A stretch of DNA of 64,000 bases from an uncultured Victivallales bacterium. GTDB lineage: Bacteria; Verrucomicrobiota; Lentisphaeria; Oligosphaerales; JAFGRS01. Positions 25,468 through 35,100 of the stretch are shown in pieces (the first letter of the stretch is position 1; every line of letters begins with the position of its first letter). Position numbers and translations under genes: made by a program. A model generated the notes under the pieces. The model searched no databases. It was not told the DNA's origin and saw nothing but the letters and a program-made list of their open reading frames with translations. Location: contig CAILUI010000450.1 in the NCBI GenBank assembly GCA_903837355.1, positions 1 through 64,000 on the forward strand. Reading direction: 5' to 3'.

Positions 25468-26832
25468 ATGGACCAGACCGCAGAAGCGCAAGCGAATGCC
25501 AGCATCCGGCCGGCGGACCACTACGTTCCCGGGCGGCAGGGTCTCGAGTTCCGCGCTGGGAAGCTCTACGTCTTCGGCCCCGACCGCGTGGTCATCCTGC
25601 GGGGCGGTTCGGCACCGGCTACCTGGAGCAAGGAGGCCGAGCCGAGCGGGCGCGCGGGCTGGTTCAGTTCACGGCGGCTCGCCGACGAGGTACTGCGCGA
25701 CGTCTTTGGCAAGCGTACGACTTCCACCGGGCGCCCGCCGCACCACCCTGCCGGCGGCGCCGCCGGCTGCGCCGATGGCCAGCAACGGCCCTCCCTGGAC
25801 CGCCGCTCCTACTCGAGGTCCATCGCCGTCTCGCGCTTCGTGGCCACACTGCCGGAAGCGTTCCTGCCACTGCTGAAGGCCGTTCCCGAAGGCGCGTGGC
25901 GGCTGTATGCGTTTCTGGCTCGGTGCGGCTCGGCGGCACAGGAGTTGGCTGAGAGCCATCTCCCTCTGGCCTTCGCCCTGGCGCATGCCGACCGTTTTCA
26001 GCCGGTCGCCCGTCCCTTGCGCAGCGCGCGCCGGCTCGTGGCGGCGGAACGCCGGGCCATCTGCGGCTGGCTCGGATTTCCCGCTGAACCGTCGGCGGTG
26101 CATCTGCTCGAGCGGATACCACCCGGGGCGCTGACCGTGCGGCGCCTCCGGCAACTCCGGAGCCTGCTCTTTGAGAATGAGTCGGAAGCGATGACGCTAC
26201 TTCGGCACGCCCCATGCCTGCGTGGCGAGGTTGTGGACGCCTTTACGGCGTTCCGACCCGCGCTCACGCCGGGATTGCTGTGCAGTCTCGCGGACCCCCG
26301 GACGGCGATCGAGACGCGCTGTATGCTCGGGCGGTTGGCGCCCATGCTCTCCGCCCTCGGCCGCGCGCTCGGACCCATACGTGACAGGGCAGCCCTCCAA
26401 CGGCTGCTCGCGCAAACCGAACCGGCCTGGCGCCACTGCGACCTGCGGCGCCACTTGCCGGAGGAGTTGCCGGCGCCGCCCTTCACACCTGGGCCTGGAA
26501 CCGGCATTGAGCCACTCAACACGCTCACCGGGTTACTGGACGAGGGGGAAGCGCAACGCAACTGCTGCGCCTCCTACGCCACCAGTGTCCTGGCGGGTGC
26601 GGACTACCTGTACCGGGTCACGGCGCCGGTCCGTGCAACCCTCTCCATCACTCGCCGCGACGACGGCTCATGGGGGCCGGGCGACCTGCGCCTGGCCGGC
26701 AACGGACAGGTTGCCGACGACGTTCGGGCAGGCGTCTTCCGGTTGCTGCTCAAAGGCGACCGCAGTGACGATGACGGCGATCCGGAGGAATGGCCCACAT
26801 ACGAACTGGACGAGTGCCTCCCGCCGTTCTGA
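25468..26832 (+). CDS. PcfJ-like protein, paralogue 1
   Basis: The 454-residue protein shares its whole layout with the genes at 48158 and 57610: an N-terminal GKLYVFGPDRVVILRGG strand block, a helical middle with LPLAFALAHADRFQ and ICGWLGFPAEP, and a C-terminal PcfJ-type domain NCCASYATSVLAGADYLY (Asn365-Cys366) followed by PVRATLSITRRDDGSWGPGDL. PcfJ proteins occur on conjugative plasmids and phages and their function is unknown. The conserved Cys/Tyr and basic strands suggest nucleic acid or nucleotide binding, which is inference. AAGGGAG precedes the ATG. Confidence 0.72.
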   Translation: MDQTAEAQANASIRPADHYVPGRQGLEFRAGKLYVFGPDRVVILRGGSAPATWSKEAEPSGRAGWFSSRRLADEVLRDVFGKRTTSTGRPPHHPAGGAAGCADGQQRPSLDRRSYSRSIAVSRFVATLPEAFLPLLKAVPEGAWRLYAFLARCGSAAQELAESHLPLAFALAHADRFQPVARPLRSARRLVAAERRAICGWLGFPAEPSAVHLLERIPPGALTVRRLRQLRSLLFENESEAMTLLRHAPCLRGEVVDAFTAFRPALTPGLLCSLADPRTAIETRCMLGRLAPMLSALGRALGPIRDRAALQRLLAQTEPAWRHCDLRRHLPEELPAPPFTPGPGTGIEPLNTLTGLLDEGEAQRNCCASYATSVLAGADYLYRVTAPVRATLSITRRDDGSWGPGDLRLAGNGQVADDVRAGVFRLLLKGDRSDDDGDPEEWPTYELDECLPPF

Positions 26833-26985
26833 ACCGCCACCGCCACTGCCCGACTCCGCGAGACTGAGATCCGGCCGAAGTCCCCGAGCAGGTCGAGGAG
26901 GATGAACGCCGGGGGCTCTCTGCCCGGGACACGTTTTGTCCGAGGTACGATGTCATTGTAAGCGATAACACAAGGGAGGTGTGGC

Positions 26986-27975
26986 ATGAATGGGAAGATC
27001 GTCACGTGTCTGAAGGACGTAACACTTGGGGCCCCGCAGACCTACCGGGGCATCGCCGCCATCCCCCTGACCGACGGGGACGCTGGCGGGATCACCTACA
27101 TCAGCCTGAGCGAAGCTCTGGAGGGTAGGCTTCTGAGCGTCACCGAGGTGAGCCAGGGCGGCTCCGTGCCGGAACTCAAGGTCACCAACAGCGCCGACAC
27201 GCCCGTTCTGCTGCTCGACGGGGAGGAACTGGCCGGCGCCAAGCAGAACCGCGTGCTCAACACGACAGTCCTGGTTCCCGAGAAGCAGACCATCGTCATC
27301 CCGGTGAGCTGCACCGAGCAGGGCCGGTGGGCATACGCCACGCCGGCGTTCTACGATTCCGGAACCATCATGGCCCATAGCATCCGCTCCAGGAAGTCGT
27401 ACGCGGTGTCGGCGTCCCTGTCCGACTCCGCCTCATTCCGCTCCAACCAGGGCGAGGTCTGGGACTTGGTTTCCAGTCTTCAGGAGGCGAGCCGAGTGTC
27501 TTCCGCAACCGGGGCGATGCGTGACGTGTTCGAGTCGCACCGAGGGGCGCTCGACGAAGCCGCCGCAGCGTTCCCTGCCGTCGCGGGGCAGATCGGTATC
27601 CTGGTTGTCCGCAACGGAGAGGCCATCGGTTTCGACCTCGTGTCCCGCGCCGCCGCCTACGGACGTGTCCACGGCAGACTGGTCAGAAGCTATGTCATGG
27701 ACGCGCTGGTGGGCAAAGAGGGGGTCGCTGCAAGTGCCGAGGCCGTCACCATGGCAGGCAGAGGCTTCATTGACCTCGCCCTCGGCTGCGAGGAGAAGGT
27801 CTTCAAGTCGGTCGGCTATGGAGACGACCACCGCTTCAAGGGCGGCCAGGTCGTCGGCAGCGCTCTGATCCACAACGACACCGTCATCCACACGTCGTTT
27901 TTCCTGCTCGCCGAAGCAAGGTCCGAGGGCCGCATGGCGGGTATGAACCGTCGGCGCTCGTACCGAGTGGACTGA
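26986..27975 (+). CDS. ARPP-1 domain protein (ARG/phosphatase-associated)
   Basis: The 329-residue protein contains the ARPP-1 core: GGSVPELKVTNSADTPVLLL, DGEELAGAKQNRVLNTTVLV, IVIPVSCTEQGRWAY and a C-terminal FDLVSRAAAYGRVHGRLVRS. ARPP stands for ADP-ribosylglycohydrolase- and rhodanese/phosphatase-associated protein, a family predicted by context to work in NAD or ADP-ribose pathways. An ARG gene and two phosphatase copies occur within 15 kb here, which agrees. AAGGGAGG stands before the ATG. No signal peptide is present. Confidence 0.85.
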   Translation: MNGKIVTCLKDVTLGAPQTYRGIAAIPLTDGDAGGITYISLSEALEGRLLSVTEVSQGGSVPELKVTNSADTPVLLLDGEELAGAKQNRVLNTTVLVPEKQTIVIPVSCTEQGRWAYATPAFYDSGTIMAHSIRSRKSYAVSASLSDSASFRSNQGEVWDLVSSLQEASRVSSATGAMRDVFESHRGALDEAAAAFPAVAGQIGILVVRNGEAIGFDLVSRAAAYGRVHGRLVRSYVMDALVGKEGVAASAEAVTMAGRGFIDLALGCEEKVFKSVGYGDDHRFKGGQVVGSALIHNDTVIHTSFFLLAEARSEGRMAGMNRRRSYRVD

Positions 27976-27984
27976 GCAACGACG

Positions 27985-28035
27985 CGGAGGCGTGGCCCGT
28001 CCGTAAACTGGACGAGTGCGCTCCGCCGTTCCGAG
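27985..28035 (+). pseudogene. Vestigial C-terminal fragment of a PcfJ-like gene
   Basis: This intergenic stretch translates as EAWPVRKLDECAPPFR, closely matching the last residues of the PcfJ-like gene at 25468 (EEWPTYELDECLPPF). Nothing upstream in the same frame matches. It is probably the last trace of a further duplicate and shows that this family has expanded and decayed locally. Confidence 0.5.
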
Positions 28036-28070
28036 GCACGAACTGCGCGGCATGAGCGCAGTTCGTGCCT
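28034..28070. terminator. Perfect 15-bp hairpin after the ARPP-1 gene
   Basis: AGGCACGAACTGCGC and GCGCAGTTCGTGCCT pair perfectly around a 7-base loop, about 60 bases after the ARPP-1 stop, followed by TTTCC. It is likely the transcription terminator of the plus-strand unit ending with ARPP-1, although the T-run is short. The 300 bases between it and the next gene contain no other recognised element. Confidence 0.65.
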
Positions 28071-28385
28071 TTCCAGGCCGTTGAATCCAGCGGCCAGACC
28101 CCCGACGCGACCGGCGGCAGGCGCTATCTCGGAAGAAGACGGCGCATCACCCCAGTCGCGGAACTCTACACCGCCAGGCCCCGTCACGGTGCGACTGCGC
28201 ACCGGGCGGTGGTCAGCATCGGTTCGTCGCTATCCCGAAGTCTCGCACGCACACGCATAATGCGCGCGTTTTGTAGGGACGTGTTCAGGCCCTGAGGAAG
28301 CCTGACACGGGTCCCGAATCCACGGTCGTTCGTATGGCATCCTTTGCTTTCGCTGTCGCTGGCCCCCCACACCGAAAGGAGTCCT

Positions 28386-29471
28386 ATGATGAGCACCCAG
28401 TCCCGCAACGCCCCCGTCCCGCCCGCCCCCGTCGCCGACCTGCCATCACTGACTGCTGAGGTTTGCGAGCAAGCCCGTCGCCGCGACTCCACGGCCAAGC
28501 TGATTGAGCTCAGTGCGGCACAGCTCGGAGGGTGGCAGCAGGAGTACGACCCGAAGCGGAAGAGCAGTCTGCGGGGGTTCATCGCCATGCGCTTGGGAGA
28601 CCAGTTGATCGTCCATCTGCTCGGCACGGAGGGCACAGAGGCAGCGGCTACCGCCGCCATTTACCTGCACACGTCCCAGATCGGTATCATGGCGGCCCGC
28701 ATGGCGGCGGAGCATGGGCTGACCTCGGCGGACGCCGACGACATCGCCGTCAGCGGGCAAAGGGCGATCTTCGCTCTGATGGCGAAGTACGATCCGCGCG
28801 TCTGCAGTTCCTTCCACGGCTATGCCTTTGGCAGGAGCCAGAACCCGTCTCTCGTCCGCCTAGCCATGCTGCGTGACCTCTGTGAGAGCTACTTCCACCT
28901 CTCTGACTATGAGTACCGTTGCGCTCGGCTCTGCCGCAAGGCCGTGGAGGACTTCTGCAAGGCGGAGGAGGATGAGCGCCAGCCGACGCCTGAGGAGCTG
29001 CTGCCGTTGCTGGGGGTCAAGAAGATCAAGACCGCTGCCAATTGTCTGCTCTGGAAACACATCGCTTTCAACCAACTCGCCGGGTGCCAAGGGCCCAACG
29101 AGCAGGACGACGACTGGAATGGCGACGACAGAGGGGCGTATGGCGAATGGGACGCTTACTGCAGCGAAGACAAGAGCAACGCCTGCGCGGGAGTCTACCT
29201 CGGCCTGCGTTTGCTTGAAGCCAGGAATCCTCTCTGGGCAGACTGCATTCGGCAGAAGTGCGGGATGCCCCCCAAATCGTCCGACTTTGAGGCTTGGCGG
29301 CAGGCTAAGAGCGCCATGGCCTACCGCCAGGCCCTCTGCCGTGGCCGCGCGTTGGCCACCGCCGTCCTCCGCCTCGTCAAACGCAATGCCCCCAAGCCCA
29401 AGATCGCCGCTCTGCTCCACCTCGACACGCGCACGGTCGAAACGGTGTACGCCGAGTGCGTCGGGTTCTGA
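28386..29471 (+). CDS. Divergent sigma-70-like protein, copy 2
   Basis: The 361-residue paralogue of the 23634 gene carries the same blocks: MAARMAAEHGLTSADADDI, KYDPRVCSSFHGYAFG (sigma region 2-like), PTPEELLPLLGV (region 3-like) and a C-terminal helical bundle ending KIAALLHLDTRTVETVYAEC, close to a region 4 helix-turn-helix. AAAGGAG precedes tandem ATG codons; the first is annotated. An acidic insertion in the middle (EQDDDWNGDDRGAYGEWD) is shared in weaker form by copy 1. It may be a specialised sigma factor or a helix-turn-helix regulator derived from one. Confidence 0.65.
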   Translation: MMSTQSRNAPVPPAPVADLPSLTAEVCEQARRRDSTAKLIELSAAQLGGWQQEYDPKRKSSLRGFIAMRLGDQLIVHLLGTEGTEAAATAAIYLHTSQIGIMAARMAAEHGLTSADADDIAVSGQRAIFALMAKYDPRVCSSFHGYAFGRSQNPSLVRLAMLRDLCESYFHLSDYEYRCARLCRKAVEDFCKAEEDERQPTPEELLPLLGVKKIKTAANCLLWKHIAFNQLAGCQGPNEQDDDWNGDDRGAYGEWDAYCSEDKSNACAGVYLGLRLLEARNPLWADCIRQKCGMPPKSSDFEAWRQAKSAMAYRQALCRGRALATAVLRLVKRNAPKPKIAALLHLDTRTVETVYAECVGF

Positions 29472-29522
29472 GGCGTGACCACCTGACGCAACACGATAGA
29501 GCAAGGAAAGAGGAGACCTCAC

Positions 29523-30359
29523 ATGGACGACGTTGATCAGCAGCCGCTCGCAGGAGTCACCGACACAAGGGTGGCGCAGGCTCCCGCTTGCGTTCCAGAC
29601 CCACTGTCACTGGAAACAGCCGAGGGCGGGGCCACCGCCGTCGATAGGGCGAGCCTTGCAGACGAGATGAAACGCGCCGAGGGCAGTGCATGTATCTACA
29701 TCGAACAGGGCACCGTGATGCTGGCGACCATCGAGCACATCGCTACCTTGGCGGACGACGTCGTGATCGCTCTGCTCGACTGTGGCTGCCCTGGCTTCAC
29801 CCCGCCGATCGAAACGCCGATGGGCTCCAACGATGGCAGGTTCAAGGTTGGGGCGGCCTGCTCGGAGGGGCAGTTCGGGGGTACCCTGTGGCGCGGTTCG
29901 CCATACTGCCCGTGGGCGATCCATATCGACCAGTTTGTGGTCAGCAAACTGCGCGACTTTGCGGCACTACTGGTCGGCAAGCCACGCCGCAAACGCAGCG
30001 CCCTGCTGCGGCAGAGGCTGCGGGATGAGCAGTATGGATGTCTCGTGAGCGCCGAGACACGCTTGGCGCGCGTCGTGCAGACCACCGCCCGCGAGGTGCT
30101 GGCCGGACAAGATGACTTCCTGCGCGGCACACGAGACATCACCAGGGCCTTCGACAAGTACAGCCTGGCGGAAGAGCACCCCGATTTCAGCATCTTCCTA
30201 GAACTGGGGGAGAAGACCCGTGGCGAGCTCGCCCTGCCCAGGGAATGGCGCGATCCGGCCAACCCACGCTACGAGGAACTCCGCCAGCTCGCCCTCCCGT
30301 ATGAAGCCAGGGTCCTTGCGGCATTCCGCCACTTGGCCGAGAAGTGCCCGGAGGTATGA
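29523..30359 (+). CDS. Hypothetical protein, 278 residues
   Basis: No family is recognised. Residues 50-140 include a compact segment rich in Cys, Gly and Pro (LLDCGCPGFTPPIETPMGS, FGGTLWRGSPYCPWAIHID), and the C-terminal half is charged and helical. AGAGGAG precedes the ATG 51 bases after the sigma-like gene, so it is probably its operon partner. No membrane segment is seen. Confidence 0.65.
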   Translation: MDDVDQQPLAGVTDTRVAQAPACVPDPLSLETAEGGATAVDRASLADEMKRAEGSACIYIEQGTVMLATIEHIATLADDVVIALLDCGCPGFTPPIETPMGSNDGRFKVGAACSEGQFGGTLWRGSPYCPWAIHIDQFVVSKLRDFAALLVGKPRRKRSALLRQRLRDEQYGCLVSAETRLARVVQTTAREVLAGQDDFLRGTRDITRAFDKYSLAEEHPDFSIFLELGEKTRGELALPREWRDPANPRYEELRQLALPYEARVLAAFRHLAEKCPEV

Positions 30360-30452
30360 CTGCTGGATGGCCCCATTTCACCGACGCTGCGGCGGTCGGT
30401 GGCGCCCTGCGCCTCCGCGCGAAAAAACCAGCCAGGCTTCCCGCCCACGGCT

Positions 30453-30950
30453 TCAGCCGGCGACGCCTCGCCGCGCGGCACACCACGCGACCAGGCCCCT
30501 CGGCCTGCGGGTTCCCGGCTGGGCGTCGGCGGCCCGCACCGCCTTTGCCGCCACCGCTGGCTTCTCTCCGAGAGCAGCCAGGACGCAGGTCGCCAGGGAA
30601 CCACTGCGGCCAACCCCGGCCGCACAGTGGACGAGGATCCGGTCCGCCGCTTCGAGGCGTTGAGCCAGATTGAAAGCAAGCTCCCAGAATGCCTCCCGGC
30701 TGCCCGGAATCCCATGGTTCTGCACGGGAAAGGAGATGACCGGACAGGGCACCTGGCCGTTCTGCAGCGCCCTGGCATAGGCGGGCGCATACCCCTGGAT
30801 CTCGGCGGGCTGAGCCAGGTTGACGATGACCTGCACGCCGTCGGCGCGGACGTGTTCCCAGACCAGTTCAAGCGGCTCGAATCGTCCAGGCATGCTGTAC
30901 AGCAGCAAGCTGCCGCGGACGTGTGCGGGTAGTCTGACCGGGCGGAGCAT
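30453..30950 (-). CDS. Small protein-tyrosine/dual-specificity-type phosphatase, copy 2
   Basis: The protein has exactly the length of copy 1 (165 residues), with Cys109 and Arg115 in HCAAGVGRSG and the usual Ser after the Arg. AGGAGG lies 8 bases before the ATG. An upstream ATG at 30980 overlaps the stop of the preceding gene (TGATG) and could add 10 residues by coupling. DNA similarity to copy 1 extends past the stop codon, so this is a recent segmental duplication. It appears intact and may be the more standard enzyme of the two. Confidence 0.86.
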   Translation of the reverse strand: MLRPVRLPAHVRGSLLLYSMPGRFEPLELVWEHVRADGVQVIVNLAQPAEIQGYAPAYARALQNGQVPCPVISFPVQNHGIPGSREAFWELAFNLAQRLEAADRILVHCAAGVGRSGSLATCVLAALGEKPAVAAKAVRAADAQPGTRRPRGLVAWCAARRGVAG

Positions 30951-30979
30951 GTGTCGGACCTCCTGGTTGCTATGGGCCA

Positions 30980-31429
30980 TCAGCGATCGCGTGGAGGCGT
31001 TACCCCTGAGCTTCCGCCGGCATACCGTGTTGCACGATGCCCTTGGTGGCGGCCATCGGCGCCACGGCATCCCCCCACCACCAACTCGACCAACTCGCGG
31101 GAAATCGGGGTCTCGCCCACGTAGGCGGCGGCGCGGCACTGAACGCAACACTCGTCCTTGTCCTCATGCCAGGCGAAGCGCCCGATGTCCAGCGTCGTGT
31201 TCATGTGGTTGATGAGGTCCATCGCCAGATCCTTGGCTTCGCGCGAACAGACGCCGCTGGGCTTGGACTCGAAGCTGAGGACCTTCGTGTGCTCGTCATA
31301 GCGGACCGTGGTCAGGAAGCAGAACTCCTCATCCCGCAACGGGTAGATCGCAAACGGCAGTCCGGCCGACGTCTTCCGAACGAACTGGAGTTCCTCCATG
31401 ATGCCGGCCACCCGCTCGATCACCGCCAC
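30980..31429 (-). CDS. YbjN-like small protein upstream of phosphatase copy 2
   Basis: The protein reads like a YbjN/type III chaperone-like fold: VLSFESKPSGVCSREAKDLAM, DLINHMNTTLDIGRFAWHEDKDE, then ISRELVELVVGG. The last ~28 residues are Gly/Arg-rich and may not be conserved. The GTG start is weakly supported: a strong AAGGAGG lies further upstream next to an ATG whose frame closes after three codons, hinting at a small sequence change. Its stop touches the ATG upstream of the phosphatase, so the two form an operon. Confidence 0.55.
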   Translation of the reverse strand: MAVIERVAGIMEELQFVRKTSAGLPFAIYPLRDEEFCFLTTVRYDEHTKVLSFESKPSGVCSREAKDLAMDLINHMNTTLDIGRFAWHEDKDECCVQCRAAAYVGETPISRELVELVVGGCRGADGRHQGHRATRYAGGSSGVTPPRDR

Positions 31430-31550
31430 CTAATCCGACATCCCGCATCCTCCTTGTCTGTGTGGCTGCACCTGGCCGTCCTGAAATCCTCGGCAACCCA
31501 GTCTGCTCCCGCTCATGCAGGCAGAGCGTCAGGCCCGTGCGACTATGGGC

Positions 31551-31991
31551 TCAGTCGGCGATATCCACGTGCACGCGGTAGTACCGTACCCGGCTCTCCA
31601 AATCATTGGGAACAGTCCGGAAGGTCGCGCGGACTCGGCTCCACCTGCAGAAGAAGGACTCCGGTCCCGGTCCAGGTTCCGGTTCTGGTTTTGGTCTTGG
31701 TTCGGGTTCCTCATCGCACCCGAGATCGTCGTCCTCCTCGTCACTGCCGTCCCACCACCAGTATGCACTCGGGGGCTCATTGGGGTCGTTCTCGATGAGT
31801 TGAAGTTCATCGTAGTACTCCGGCTCCGCCCCGGTGAAGCCGACCAACTCGATCTCGATGCAACCGAAGACCCTGGCGGCTTCATCGACCTGACAGCCCA
31901 GTGCCACTTTGCTCGCGCCCTCTCCAGGCTCAACTCGGACCACGGCCTCCTTGTAGAACGGTGCACTATTCAGCAGCCGGTCAATCTGCAT
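31551..31991 (-). CDS. Acidic hypothetical protein with Pro-Glu repeat
   Basis: The 146-residue protein has an acidic stretch (DGSDEEDDDLGCDEEPEP) running into a Pro-Glu/Lys repeat (EPEPRPKPEPEPGPGPE) flanked by folded-looking ends (VGCIEIELVGF-type strands, RVRYYRVHVDIAD). GAGGAGG precedes the ATG. Linkers of this kind separate domains or mediate contacts. No family is recognised. It lies between the helicase operon and the YbjN-phosphatase pair on the same strand. Confidence 0.65.
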   Translation of the reverse strand: MQIDRLLNSAPFYKEAVVRVEPGEGASKVALGCQVDEAARVFGCIEIELVGFTGAEPEYYDELQLIENDPNEPPSAYWWWDGSDEEDDDLGCDEEPEPRPKPEPEPGPGPESFFCRWSRVRATFRTVPNDLESRVRYYRVHVDIAD

Positions 31992-32131
31992 CGTTCGCCT
32001 CCTCGCAGTTGCAGGACCGTCAACCCTTGCGAAAACCGCACCTGCCGCGGGAAATGGTACCTCACCTCCGGCAGGTCGCCGTAGGTCGGAGCCGCCTTGA
32101 TGATGAAGACGCCGTTGGCTCCCGCTTCACG

Positions 32132-32146
32132 CCCCGCTCCGCGGGG
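32132..32146. terminator. Short GC hairpin beyond the helicase operon
   Basis: CCCCGC-TCC-GCGGGG forms a tight 6-bp stem just past the helicase stop on the minus strand. No T-run follows, so termination is only likely, not shown. No other element is visible in the 166 bases between the helicase and the next gene. Confidence 0.35.
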
Positions 32147-32157
32147 TGACACTCGCT

Positions 32158-35100
32158 TCAGCACCATCTACACTGGTTACTGGTGAGTGCTCCACAAAGG
32201 TCCCAGAGTCCTTTCTCTGATGGGGTCAGTTCACGGCGGAAGACGGCATACGATAGCCGCGTCAGGTATGGCCGGGCCCCATCAAACAGAGACGGGTTCA
32301 GCGGACTACCCGGCCCTGGGCGTACCGTATCGAACCGGTAGCTTTCTCGCGGACAAGCCCAGTCCATTCCCTGGTCGAACATGAGCGAGAAGCCGGAGCC
32401 GTCGTCCAAGATGCAGAGCATCTTGCGTGCATGCTCGTCTCCCAGCCAACCGGGGGTCCATATCTGCCGTCCCTGTTGTACGCTGTAGGTATAGCGTCCA
32501 CGCACCTCACGGCTAAGCATCCCGAGGCGACACCGGTCGCGCTGAAGGCCGCATTGCGCTGCGAGGTAGTCCATCACGTATCCCATCTCCCTCTCGGCAA
32601 AGTCCGCGTGGACGTGGACGACGATCCTGCCGACATCGGAGGCGTTGCCCACGTCAGGGCGCCAACGCTCCTCACCAGAGGAATCCTGTTGCACCGTGAG
32701 GGCAAGGATGTCGCAATTGGGCGACATGGGCAGCTGCCGCATCAAGCTGATGAGGTTCCGCCAGGCATGCGGACTCCGCAGGTACCGGTCCTGGTAGGTC
32801 AGACGCACGACCTGGCGCCCTGCCAGCAGGTTCCCGAGCTGGATCTGCGGGTGGGATGCCAGTTTCTGATAGAGGGAGTTTGGCGCGGTTGCGTCAGTGC
32901 CGTTCGGGATATCGAGGCGTACCGTCGTCTCCGGGAGCTTGGGTTGCGGCACGGCTTCAGCTTTCCCCCACAGCGTGTCGAAGGCTTGACATCCGCCATC
33001 TCCTTCCTTTGCGGCGAACCAAGAGACCTGCCGGCTTCCAGGTGCAGCGAAGTCAACGGTGGCGTCGAAGTCGTCGAGGAAGAACTCCCTGCCGTTGACT
33101 GCCAAGCGGAAGTGGCTATACCCCGATATCGCGTCCTGCACCACTGTCCTTATCTGGAATTGCGGCGAATTCTGCTGCCACTGCCAGAGCTGGCTGCGCG
33201 CTCGATACCCCGACTCTTGGCCCATGTTGTCGATAGACGTACGGGGCAGCAGCACGGAGACACGGCATCCTGCACGTCGGATTGTCACCTCAAACAGACG
33301 CCGCAGAAGGTGCTCACTCGATTCCAGGCCTTCCCCCGTGAAAAACGGCAGGAACAAGCGGACGATGCCGCTCCCGAACCGGAGGGAATGCACCACGTCG
33401 AAGGCACGCCCCACAGGCTGCCCGTCGATGATCTGGCCCGTGCCCAGCATATCTGCGCGCCGCGCGTCTACCCAGGCGCGGGTCGCGCGCCGGTCCAGCA
33501 GCCCCCGCTGTGCGTACCAGGCTGAATCGTACGACAACAGGCAACGATGACAGCACGTCGTGCAGAGGCCCCCGCCATCGTCCTCGGCCGCATCTGGGCA
33601 GTCAAGGTAGCCAATGGCCTCCTCGATCACGTCCAGAGGCTGATCCCGGAGGCGCGACATGTAACCGGTGTCCCCGGCACCGGCGTCGAACAGTAGGATG
33701 TCGATGGCCTCGAGATTCCCGCTCTCTAGGCGTACCCGCTGGACTTGCCCGCCGATGAATCGGTTGTCTACCTCGAGGATACGCGCCGCCGCCATGCGCA
33801 GGGCGGTCATAAACGTGGTCACCAGAACATCAGGGGACGTAGCCCAGTCACCATCCAGGACGGCCGTCGGGAGTCGGAAGATCAGGACATCCGTTCTCGC
33901 CTCCGCGCCAAGGATGACGTTAGCCCAAGCCCGGCGAGGCCCGGTGCATTGGTCCCCTTCCGTGAGTTTGTCGTGGTCAAGCATCTCTGGCGACGGCGGT
34001 TTCCCGTAGCCTTCTTCCGGTTCTGCATACCCACAGGCCAGGCATACTCGGTATCCGTATCCATGGATGGCCGTGTTCCCCGCCCGCCTTGGTGACATGC
34101 CTGCGTTGAAGTACAGGATTTCCTGGTCAGGAACGAACTTGAAGGAGACAGCGGTCTGTCCGCCACCGAGTCGCACCAAACTCTCTTCTGCCGTGTTGAT
34201 ACTCACACAGCGCGAACTGGCCGTGTAGGGGCGAGTCTCATGATAGGCAGTAGCGACAGGCCTCCTGGAGTAGGCCACCGAGAATGCGCGCGGCTTGATG
34301 TACGAGCGCACTATGCTGGGCGGCGGCGTGACGGCATCTTCCAGCGTCTCGCCGACTGCGGCCGAGGCCGCAACTACGAGTGCGGCTTGCATAGCAGTCT
34401 CCCCCAGTTCGTCGCCAGGAATGACCGGCGCCGTAGCTCCCTGTGCTGCCCATCCCTGCCAGTTCGTCTCGTGTGCGCAAGCGTCACAACGTTGTGGCAC
34501 ATCACGTCCGGTCTGGAAGTGGCCACACCGGCGGCACACGATGAAAAAGAAACGCTCGAACGGACCTTGCTCCGGGTCGTAGCAGTTGAGGGTCATTCCC
34601 TGCGAGGTGTAGACTTGCTGGTTCACCACCACCCGGGCCCCGGGCGCGTATTCCGCCAGTGCCAAGTCCATGCTGCGCTTGAGGTCGCCGACGGTCCTGT
34701 TATTCTGGCGGTACTCGTCCTCAGCACGCTCCCAGTATGCATTCCCTTCATCGGCTCGGTTTCGGGTGATCAGGGGGATGACATCGATTGGAAACCCGTA
34801 ACGGGGGATGACTCCGGCCCGCGCCAGAAACCCCACCAGGTTCTCGCGTTTGAGTTGCCGGGCCTGCATGCCGATGGCCGCCTGAGTCGCGGGGGCGCCG
34901 TTGGCGGCATTCCATTGGGACCGAAGATTCCAGTATGCTGTCTCATATTCCTCCTGCAGTTCTCGCAGGCGGTCAACCAGCGCCTGCCGTATCTCGACCG
35001 GGTCGGCGTCCTCGAGACAGGTACCTGTCAGGAGAGGAGCCAATCCCTCTGTCCCGGCCAGTAGACGCTGCCGGATGAGATCACAGAGGCAGGTTAGGGA

